Source of the DNA: Enteractinococcus sp.
GTDB lineage: Bacteria > Actinomycetota > Actinomycetes > Actinomycetales > Micrococcaceae
Length of the DNA stretch: 13,664 nucleotides
NCBI GenBank assembly: GCA_029267455.1
Contig: JAJUIX010000008.1
Span: forward strand, 1-13,664
Direction: 5' to 3'
The position numbers and the translations under genes were made by a program. Below the pieces are notes generated by a model. The model was not told where the DNA came from and ran no database searches. It saw only the letters and a program-made list of their open reading frames with translations. How positions within the stretch are numbered: the first letter of the stretch is position 1; each line of letters begins with the position of its first letter. This document shows positions 8,122 to 13,664 of the stretch, one piece after another.

Positions 8122-9651
8122 CTATCGGCGCTGATACAACGATTTGCGCCAGTATACGGGTTCAGCGGTAATTAACATGCCCAGCTGACGGAACATTGAT
8201 TCATCAACGGAACCCAGGATCGTTGTCGTGTGGACGTCACAGCCGCGCAGATCGCGCAATTTGGTGATCGCTTGTCTTGCATCCTCTGATTCCGCCGCAG
8301 AGACCGACAGCGCAATGAGCACCTCATCGGTATGAAGCCGCGGGTTGATGGAGCCCAGGTGTTCTGTCTTCAGCGTCTGGATCGGTTCGATAGCTTGCGG
8401 ACTCAACAGATGCACGTCGTCATCAATGCCCGCCATATATTTTAGGGCATTGAGTAACATCGCCGCAGAACATCCCAATAAATCTGAGGTCTTGCCCGTC
8501 AGAATCGTGCCATCCGGTAACTGGACAGCACTAGCGGGCTGAGCGGTGCGTTCGGCTAACTCCACAGCGGGCGCGACGACCGGCCGATCATCTTTGGAAA
8601 TGCCGATGCGCTTCATGATCACTTCGATCCGTGAAGACTCCGAGTCATCAGTGGTGTCCGCACGACGTTCTTCAACCCGTGCGTGATACCAGCGACGGAT
8701 GATTTCTTGTTCCGCTGCCGCCCTACACACTGCGTCATCGCTGATGCAGTGGCCCGCCATATTTACCCCCATATCAGTAGGCGACTGATAGGGAGACTCG
8801 CCATAGAGCTTTTCTAACATGGCTTTCAATAGGGGGAACACTTCGACGTCGCGGTTATAACTGACCGCTTGTTCCTGATAAGCGGCCAAATGATACGGGT
8901 CAATAATGTTGTTGTCATCTAAATCTGCCGTGGCTGCTTCATAAGCCTGATTGACCGGATGTTGCAAGGGCAAATTCCAGATGGGGAACGTCTCAAACTT
9001 TGCGTAGCCGGCCTGAATGCCGCGCTGGTAATCGTGATAGATCTGCGAAAGTGAAGCCGACAGCTTGCCAGAACCAGGGCCCGGCCCGGTGACTACCACC
9101 AGAGAACGTGTGGTGGGAGCGTACTCATTTTGTCCAAACCCGTCGGGGGAGATAATGGTTTCTGTATCGGTGGGATACCCGGCGGTGGGGTAGTGGTGGG
9201 TCACCTGCAAACCGGCGCGTTGCATTCTGTCACTGAATGCCAGGGCGTTCGAGTAGTCAGCCGATAACTGGGTGATGACCACGTGTTCGATCATGAAGCC
9301 TTCATCGCGGAAAATATCGATCAGCCGAAGCGCTTCGTCCTGGTAGGTGATGCCAAGATCTGCCCGAACCTTCTCGTACTCTAAGTCTTTAGCATTGAGC
9401 ACCATCATGATCTCTAACTCAGCCTTGAGTTGCTGAAGCATAGAGATCTTATTGTTGGGGGTAAAGCCGGGCAGCACTCGAGAAGCATGAAAATCATCAA
9501 AGAGCTTGCCGCCCATTTCGAGATAGAGTTTGTTCCCAATCTGTTGACGGCGCTGAGAGATGAACTGGGACTGTAACTCGATATATTTTTGAGAGTCAAA
9601 ACCGATGCCGCGACGAAATGATGCTTCTTGGGTCAAATTCTCAGCTTCCAC
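8122..9651 (-). CDS. UPF0371 / DUF1846 family protein
   Basis: A 509-residue soluble protein of the DUF1846 (UPF0371) family, whose biochemical role is not settled. Family marks seen: [13 protein letters not shown] near the N-terminus (16-28), [13 protein letters not shown] (51-63), [14 protein letters not shown] (69-82), the glycine-rich GPGPGSGKL (189-197) resembling a phosphate-binding loop, [22 protein letters not shown] (223-244), [12 protein letters not shown] (292-303) and [14 protein letters not shown] (391-404). Length is close to the family's usual size of about 500. The start is GTG (9651-9649); an in-frame stop lies three codons upstream and no strong ribosome site precedes it, so TTG at residue 6 is an alternative start. 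It is divergent from nrdH across 527 bp and precedes the ABC operon on the same strand. I see no catalytic motif that fixes a reaction, and a link to nucleotide metabolism through the neighbours would be a guess. Confidence 0.9.
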   Translation of the reverse strand: MEAENLTQEASFRRGIGFDSQKYIELQSQFISQRRQQIGNKLYLEMGGKLFDDFHASRVLPGFTPNNKISMLQQLKAELEIMMVLNAKDLEYEKVRADLGITYQDEALRLIDIFRDEGFMIEHVVITQLSADYSNALAFSDRMQRAGLQVTHHYPTAGYPTDTETIISPDGFGQNEYAPTTRSLVVVTGPGPGSGKLSASLSQIYHDYQRGIQAGYAKFETFPIWNLPLQHPVNQAYEAATADLDDNNIIDPYHLAAYQEQAVSYNRDVEVFPLLKAMLEKLYGESPYQSPTDMGVNMAGHCISDDAVCRAAAEQEIIRRWYHARVEERRADTTDDSESSRIEVIMKRIGISKDDRPVVAPAVELAERTAQPASAVQLPDGTILTGKTSDLLGCSAAMLLNALKYMAGIDDDVHLLSPQAIEPIQTLKTEHLGSINPRLHTDEVLIALSVSAAESEDARQAITKLRDLRGCDVHTTTILGSVDESMFRQLGMLITAEPVYWRKSLYQRR

Positions 9652-9694
9652 AACACACTATTGTTCCATGGACTCCGAAGAGATCCTAGTTATC

Positions 9695-9708
9695 GGTCCT
9701 CCAGGACC
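9695..9708. repeat. Perfect palindrome GGTCCT-CC-AGGACC upstream of the UPF0371 gene
   Basis: Six-bp arms with a 2-bp centre, 44 bp before the GTG start on the minus-strand side. If the UPF0371 message starts near 9727, this would be a compact hairpin in its leader; otherwise it could be an operator. The sequence cannot decide between the two. Confidence 0.4.
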
Positions 9709-9733
9709 CTGTTGTGAACCCTACGTTATCCGG

Positions 9734-9763
9734 TTATTACCTCGTCTAGCATACCGGTGACAA
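9734..9763 (-). promoter_or_regulatory. Candidate promoter for the UPF0371 gene
   Basis: On the minus strand, TTGTCA (9763-9758; 5/6 match to the -35 consensus) is followed after 18 bp by TAATAA (9739-9734; 4/6). Transcription would start near 9727, leaving a leader of about 75 nt that contains the 14-bp palindrome. The prediction is weak because the -10 lacks the conserved final T. Confidence 0.25.
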
Positions 9764-9795
9764 GACTTCACCAACCACAATGTCTAGGGGTTAGT

Positions 9796-9839
9796 CGTGT
9801 TGCTCAACACAATTGATGGTGTTTTTCGGGTGCAACACG
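9796..9839. repeat. Alternating GTGTT/AACAC inverted repeats, including palindrome GTGTTG-CT-CAACAC
   Basis: Four repeat arms follow one another: CGTGTTGC (9796-9803), CAACAC (9805-9810), GTGTT (9819-9823) and GCAACACG (9832-9839). Arms 1-2 form a perfect 6-2-6 palindrome (9797-9810), arms 2-3 can pair over an 8-nt loop, and arms 1 and 4 are exact 8-bp complements. Such mutually exclusive pairing resembles an attenuator, but no gene follows closely on either strand, so a double operator for a dimeric repressor is as likely. Confidence 0.4.
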
Positions 9840-10010
9840 CCGGGATAAAAATTCTTTTTCTGTGGATTTAACCCCTCTTTAGAGTGCTGTGGGAATGTGG
9901 AGAACTTTTAAGTCGTTGTATTAGACCCGCATCAACAAGCGGAAGTATCAGCGTGGCGCTCGAGGGTCAGGCTGTGGACAACTCTGTGGGGAGAGGCGTC
10001 ATGGGCAAAT

Positions 10011-10026
10011 CACAACATCTAGTTAT
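10011..10026. promoter_or_regulatory. Upstream NrdR-like box
   Basis: CACAACATCTAGTTAT resembles the 16-bp box bound by NrdR, the ATP/dATP-sensing repressor of ribonucleotide reductase genes. It lies just upstream of the predicted nrdH -35 (10030-10035). It shares 11 of 16 positions with the second box, whose start is exactly 32 bp downstream. Paired boxes about 31-32 bp apart, placing both on the same face of the helix, are the typical NrdR arrangement. Confidence 0.6.
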
Positions 10027-10029
10027 CCT

Positions 10030-10057
10030 TTGAGTTCGTGATCCCAAGATGTAGTAT
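10030..10057 (+). promoter_or_regulatory. Predicted nrdHIE promoter
   Basis: TTGAGT (10030-10035; 4/6 to the -35 consensus) is followed after 16 bp by TAGTAT (10052-10057; 4/6 to the -10, with TA...T kept). Transcription would start near 10064, giving a leader of about 115 nt. The downstream NrdR-like box covers the -10, and the upstream box abuts the -35, so repression by blocking polymerase is plausible. Confidence 0.5.
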
Positions 10058-10058
10058 T
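10043..10058. promoter_or_regulatory. Downstream NrdR-like box overlapping the nrdH -10
   Basis: CCCAAGATGTAGTATT, whose reverse complement AATACTACATCTTGGG looks like the nrd boxes of other actinobacteria. It overlaps the predicted -10 hexamer (10052-10057) and is 32 bp, about three helical turns, from the first box. The reading as an NrdR site rests on the pair, the spacing and the nrd genes downstream. Confidence 0.65.
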
Positions 10059-10068
10059 AATGGTGTGG

Positions 10069-10161
10069 ATGAGGCCGATAGGGTTTCACCAAGGATTCAT
10101 GAAATACACCGCGAGAACTTCATCGAAAAGAGTCTGCGGTATGGGCCAGATAAGCGACTAA
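10069..10161 (+). CDS. Possible 30-codon leader ORF in the nrdH 5' leader
   Basis: ATG at 10069 opens a 30-codon frame that ends with TAA at 10159-10161, 17 nt before nrdH. It starts MRPIGFHQGFMKYTA and ends GMGQISD, is rich in basic residues and resembles no family I know. The ATG lies about 5 nt after the predicted transcription start, so it could only be read from a leaderless or nearly leaderless end. It may well be chance. Confidence 0.15.
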   Translation: MRPIGFHQGFMKYTARTSSKRVCGMGQISD

Positions 10162-10178
10162 TCAAGGGGAGATAGATC

Positions 10179-10430
10179 ATGACCGTGACCGTCTACAGCA
10201 AACCAGCATGCGTCCAGTGCAATGCGACCGTGCGTGCTTTGGATAAAAAAGGTATCGAATACAAGGTCATCGATATGTCACAAGACATGGATGCTCTCGA
10301 ACGAGTTCGCGCCCTGGGCTACATGCAGGCTCCAGTCGTCATGGCCGGGTCTGATCACTGGTCAGGCTTCCGCCCAGATAAGATCGCGGATTTAGCAGAA
10401 GCCAGCTCAGCAACTTCGACTGTTGCGTAG
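10179..10430 (+). CDS. nrdH: Glutaredoxin-like protein NrdH
   Basis: Small cytosolic thiol-redox protein (83 residues) that passes electrons, normally from thioredoxin reductase, to the class Ib ribonucleotide reductase. The thioredoxin fold begins with the redox pair C11-C14 in SKPACVQCNAT. The conserved proline is P52 in QAPVV, and the NrdH signature WSGFRPD spans 61-67. Length is usual for the family. The start ATG is set by GGGGAG (10166-10171), 7 nt upstream. It is the first gene of nrdHIE, with nrdI 38 bp downstream. Control is probably by NrdR and perhaps DnaA through the boxes upstream. No residue of the active site is missing. Confidence 0.95.
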   Translation: MTVTVYSKPACVQCNATVRALDKKGIEYKVIDMSQDMDALERVRALGYMQAPVVMAGSDHWSGFRPDKIADLAEASSATSTVA

Positions 10431-10468
10431 GCTGATTTTTCATCCAAACTTTTGAAGGCAGGGGTAAC

Positions 10469-10960
10469 ATGACTACCCAGGTTCGAGATAGATCATTCGT
10501 TAAATCACCAGAGTCTCAAGACATGGTAGAGACCAGCGCGAAATTGATCTACTTTTCCTCGGTATCTGGTTATACTCACCGCTTTGCAGAGAAATTAGGT
10601 TTCGAGGACGGGTACATGGCGAGATTGCCATTAATTACCCGCGAACCAACACTGTATGCGTTGGAACCATTCGTTTTGATGCTGCCCACCTATGGTGCGG
10701 GCAAAGGTCCAGGGGTTGTTCCCAAACAGGTTATTAAATTCCTGAACGTAAAAAACAACAGAGAGCTGATTCGAGGCGTCATCGCTGCTGGAAACACCAA
10801 CTTTTATGACGCCTACTGTCTTGCCGGTGACATTATTTCGGCAAAGACCAACGTACCGGTTATGTATAGATTTGAACTCATGGGCACACCTACCGATGTG
10901 ACCAAAGTTCGTGAAGGATTGGATGCATTTTGGCAACAACACTCACTGAAGAAGAACTAA
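10469..10960 (+). CDS. nrdI: Flavodoxin-like NrdI
   Basis: FMN protein that supplies the oxidant needed to assemble the dimanganese-tyrosyl radical cofactor of NrdF. The product has 163 residues. FMN-binding marks are the phosphate loop [11 protein letters not shown] (29-39), [10 protein letters not shown] (73-82) and [16 protein letters not shown] (106-121). Most relatives begin near the segment KLIYFSS, so the first 18-19 residues are an extension. ATG at 10469 is favoured by AGGGG 4 nt upstream; ATG at 10523 (residue 19) has no clear ribosome site but would give a typical family start. The last 31 nt overlap nrdE if nrdE starts at TTG 10930. A GAAGGA (10913-10918) within the end of this gene is the likely nrdE ribosome site. 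Confidence 0.93.
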   Translation: MTTQVRDRSFVKSPESQDMVETSAKLIYFSSVSGYTHRFAEKLGFEDGYMARLPLITREPTLYALEPFVLMLPTYGAGKGPGVVPKQVIKFLNVKNNRELIRGVIAAGNTNFYDAYCLAGDIISAKTNVPVMYRFELMGTPTDVTKVREGLDAFWQQHSLKKN

Positions 10961-13104
10961 TTCAGTCGGCTAAGAAGCTTCCTGAGGCATGGCAGGGTCT
11001 TGGATACCACGAACTGAACGCTATTTTGAATCTTTATGGTCCAAACGGTGAGATCCAGTTCGAAGCTGACCATGCCGCTGCCCGTCAGTATTTCCTGCAG
11101 CACGTCAACAAGAACACGGTGTTCTTCCATAGTCGTCGTGAACAAATCGACTATCTGATCGAAAACGAATACTACGAACCCGAAACATTCGAACAATACC
11201 CTGAACAATTCGTTTTCGATCTCTACGATCAGGCTTACGCCCACAAATTCCGTTTTCCCTCATTCCTGGGTGCATTTAAGTTCTACACTTCTTATGCGCT
11301 TAAAACCTTTGACGGCGAACGCTACCTAGAACGCTATGAAGACCGCGTGGTCATGAACGCCTTATATCTGGCACGCGGTGACCAAGATATGGCCAAACGA
11401 CTCGTGGATGAAATTATCCTCGGTCGTTTCCAACCAGCTACCCCTACCTTCCTGAACGCTGGGAAGAAACAACGCGGTGAACTGGTCTCGTGCTTCCTGC
11501 TGCGTGTGGAAGACAATATGGAATCGATTGCACGCGGAATCAACTCCTCGCTGCAATTATCTAAACGTGGTGGCGGTGTGGCACTGAACCTCACCAACCT
11601 GCGTGAACAAGGCGCCCCCATTAAGAAGATTGAAAACCAATCTTCTGGTGTCGTACCTGTGATGAAGCTGTTGGAAGATTCATTCTCCTACGCTAACCAG
11701 CTGGGGGCACGCCAAGGTGCCGGTGCCGTCTACTTGAATGCACACCACCCAGACATCAGCACCTTCTTGGATACCAAACGCGAAAACGCTGACGAAAAGA
11801 TCCGAATCAAGACGCTTTCGCTAGGCGTGGTCATTCCAGACATCACCTTTGAGCTGGCCAAGAAGAACGAGCCGATGTACTTGTTCAGCCCATACGATGT
11901 TGAACGGGTCTATGGGGTGCCATTTAGTGAAATCTCGGTTACCGAGAAGTACTACGAAATGGTAGATGATCCACGCATCAAGAAGAGCAAGATCAAACCG
12001 CGTGAGTTCTTCCAAACCCTCGCAGAACTTCAGTTCGAATCCGGGTACCCGTACATCGTTTTCGAAGACCACGTCAACCGAGCGAACCCAATTAAGGGTC
12101 GCATTTCGATGTCGAACCTCTGCTCGGAGATTCTGCAGGTCTCGGACCCATCGACCTACAATGCGGATCTGTCTTACGACCACGTCGGTAAAGACATTTC
12201 CTGCAACCTGGGATCAATGAACATTGCCAAAACCATGGACTCTGAGGACTTCGGAGGCTCCATTGAAACGGCAGTACGTGCACTGACCGCAGTATCTGAT
12301 CTGTCAGATATTTCGTCGGTGCCCTCCATTGCGAAGGGCAACTCCGAATCCCACGCCATTGGTCTGGGGCAGATGAACCTGCACGGCTATCTGGCCCGTG
12401 AACAGATCTACTACGGTTCAGAAGAAGGTGTTGATTTCACCAACATGTACTTCTACACCGTGTTGTATCACGCGCTGCGGGCATCGAATAAGATCGCGAT
12501 TGAACGTGGCGAGACCTTCGGTGGATTCGAAGACTCCAAATATGCATCCGGGGAATTCTTCGATAAATACACCGACCAGGAATGGAAACCAGCAACCGAT
12601 AAGGTAGCTCAGCTCTTTAGTGATGCCGACGTGCACATTCCAACCCAGCAGGACTGGCAAGAACTCAAAGCTTCCGTCATGGAACACGGGATCTACAACC
12701 AGAACCTGCAGGCTGTGCCACCGACGGGGTCGATTTCATACATCAACAACTCGACCTCCTCAATCCACCCGGTCGCTTCCAAGATCGAAATTCGTAAAGA
12801 AGGTCGCCTGGGTCGCGTCTACTACCCGGCCCCGTACCTGACCAACGAGAATCTCGACTACTTCGAAGACGCCTACGAAATCGGCTACAAAAAAATCATT
12901 GATACCTACGCGGCTGCCACCCAGCACGTCGACCAGGGCCTTTCACTGACGCTGTTCTTCAAAGACACAGCGACCACGCGTGATGTCAACAAGGCTCAAA
13001 TCTACGCCTGGACCAAGGGCATCAAGACCCTCTACTACGTCCGCGTACGCCAGTTGGCGCTTGAAGGAACCGAAATTGAAGGCTGCGTATCCTGCATGCT
13101 GTAA
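10930..13104 (+). CDS. nrdE: Class Ib ribonucleoside-diphosphate reductase, catalytic alpha subunit NrdE
   Basis: Reduces ribonucleoside diphosphates to deoxyribonucleotides in complex with NrdF. The product has 724 residues, close to the class Ib norm (about 700-715). The start is a TTG at 10930-10932, 11 nt after GAAGGA (10913-10918) and inside nrdI; no ATG or GTG lies in frame nearby. All catalytic residues are present: C188 in LVSCFLLR and C425 in DISCNLGS form the reducible pair, C398 in SNLCSEI carries the thiyl radical with N396 and E400 beside it, Y702-Y703 in TLYYVRV relay the radical, and C719/C722 in the tail GCVSCML accept electrons from NrdH. The N-terminus has no room for an ATP cone, so overall dATP inhibition of activity is not expected, as usual in class Ib. 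A 17-bp stem-loop follows the stop. Confidence 0.97.
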   Translation: MATTLTEEELIQSAKKLPEAWQGLGYHELNAILNLYGPNGEIQFEADHAAARQYFLQHVNKNTVFFHSRREQIDYLIENEYYEPETFEQYPEQFVFDLYDQAYAHKFRFPSFLGAFKFYTSYALKTFDGERYLERYEDRVVMNALYLARGDQDMAKRLVDEIILGRFQPATPTFLNAGKKQRGELVSCFLLRVEDNMESIARGINSSLQLSKRGGGVALNLTNLREQGAPIKKIENQSSGVVPVMKLLEDSFSYANQLGARQGAGAVYLNAHHPDISTFLDTKRENADEKIRIKTLSLGVVIPDITFELAKKNEPMYLFSPYDVERVYGVPFSEISVTEKYYEMVDDPRIKKSKIKPREFFQTLAELQFESGYPYIVFEDHVNRANPIKGRISMSNLCSEILQVSDPSTYNADLSYDHVGKDISCNLGSMNIAKTMDSEDFGGSIETAVRALTAVSDLSDISSVPSIAKGNSESHAIGLGQMNLHGYLAREQIYYGSEEGVDFTNMYFYTVLYHALRASNKIAIERGETFGGFEDSKYASGEFFDKYTDQEWKPATDKVAQLFSDADVHIPTQQDWQELKASVMEHGIYNQNLQAVPPTGSISYINNSTSSIHPVASKIEIRKEGRLGRVYYPAPYLTNENLDYFEDAYEIGYKKIIDTYAAATQHVDQGLSLTLFFKDTATTRDVNKAQIYAWTKGIKTLYYVRVRQLALEGTEIEGCVSCML

Positions 13105-13112
13105 GCCCCACT

Positions 13113-13156
13113 AGAAAGTGTGCCGTTTGACCTATACTGCAAACGGCACACTTTCT
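13113..13156. terminator. Perfect 17-bp stem-loop between nrdE and nrdF
   Basis: AGAAAGTGTGCCGTTTG (13113-13129) and CAAACGGCACACTTTCT (13140-13156) are exact reverse complements around a 10-nt loop (13130-13139). It starts 8 bp after the nrdE stop. No T run follows on either strand, so it is not a textbook intrinsic terminator, though actinobacterial terminators often lack one. It may end nrdHIE transcription, stabilise the upstream message, or mark a processing point. The loop contains TATACT (13133-13138), a 5/6 match to a -10 hexamer. Confidence 0.65.
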
Positions 13157-13191
13157 CATGTGAAACTCAGCGCCAAAATTTTAACCCGTAG

Positions 13192-13664
<473 letters not shown>

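Larger units (their letters stand above)
9861..10072 (-). promoter_or_regulatory. Cluster of four co-oriented DnaA-box-like sites upstream of nrdH
   Basis: The hexamer TGTGGA occurs four times on the plus strand within 212 bp. Read on the minus strand the 9-mers are AAATCCACA (9861-9869), TTCTCCACA (9896-9904), TTGTCCACA (9973-9981) and TCATCCACA (10064-10072). The third is a perfect actinobacterial DnaA box; the second and fourth have 8/9 matches to the E. coli-type box TTATCCACA. DnaA is known to act on nrd operons in E. coli and B. subtilis. Here the third box lies upstream of the nrdH promoter and the fourth at its expected transcription start. The weaker sites may be chance. Confidence 0.5.
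9652..10178. other. 527-bp divergent control region between the UPF0371 gene and nrdH
   Basis: No convincing protein gene lies here apart from a possible 30-codon leader. From left to right it holds a 14-bp palindrome, a weak minus-strand promoter, a cluster of alternating GTGTT/AACAC repeats, an AT-rich stretch (about 9845-9860), DnaA-box-like sites from 9861, the two NrdR-like boxes over the nrdH promoter, and a leader of about 115 nt before nrdH. The individual sites are listed separately. Confidence 0.7.

Noticed and set aside
9711..9726. LexA-like site near GAACCCTACGTT
   Set aside because: It does not match the GAAC-N4-GTTC actinobacterial box; the right half is wrong.
9845..10072. Chromosomal replication origin
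   Set aside because: Boxes are few and three of four imperfect, and dnaA, dnaN or other origin genes are absent; regulation of nrd is a simpler explanation.
10058..10178. Riboswitch (for example cobalamin) in the nrdH leader
   Set aside because: The leader is only about 115 nt and I see no conserved B12-box or pairing pattern; class Ib enzymes do not use cobalamin.

Overview
The window reads as chromosomal DNA from an actinobacterium, most likely a moderate-GC relative of the Micrococcaceae. The evidence is the gene content (class Ib ribonucleotide reductase in the order nrdH-nrdI-nrdE-nrdF, a long PutA without a DNA-binding domain, a UPF0371/DUF1846 protein), the DnaA-box and NrdR-box types, and the use of GTG and TTG starts. 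The genus assignment is an inference. I see no mobile element, CRISPR array, tRNA or rRNA.

Layout. Positions 1-426 (minus) hold the N-terminal 142 residues of the sodium/proline symporter PutP, cut by the window edge. It is divergent from putA (595-4137, plus), which encodes an 1180-residue proline dehydrogenase / glutamate-semialdehyde dehydrogenase. The 168 bp between them carries a leaderless-type putP promoter, a tandem 16-bp repeat and an inverted repeat reaching the putA ribosome site. Together the two genes import proline and oxidise it to glutamate. putA converges, with 6 bp between stop codons, on a minus-strand operon read from 7998 down to 4144. That operon encodes two ABC exporter half-transporters (589 and 618 residues, overlapping by ATGA) and an 80-residue membrane protein that overlaps the second by 11 nt. 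The substitutions in the two nucleotide-binding domains are complementary and predict a heterodimer with one degenerate ATP site.

Upstream on the same strand is a UPF0371/DUF1846 protein (8122-9651) of unsettled function with a GTG start. A 527-bp non-coding region (9652-10178) separates it from the divergent nrd genes. This region is the densest regulatory stretch: two perfect 6-2-6 palindromes, four co-oriented DnaA-box-like sites (one a perfect actinobacterial box), a pair of NrdR-like boxes 32 bp apart over the predicted nrdH promoter, and a possible 30-codon leader ORF.

The nrd genes make deoxyribonucleotides: NrdH (glutaredoxin-like reductant), NrdI (flavodoxin that helps assemble the metal cofactor), NrdE (catalytic subunit, probably starting at TTG inside nrdI) and NrdF (radical subunit, cut at the right edge). 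A perfect 17-bp stem-loop without a T tract lies between nrdE and nrdF and suggests that nrdF is expressed separately from nrdHIE. No wholly new system is evident. The best leads are the nrd control region, the nrdE/nrdF stem-loop, and the small protein coupled to the ABC exporter.
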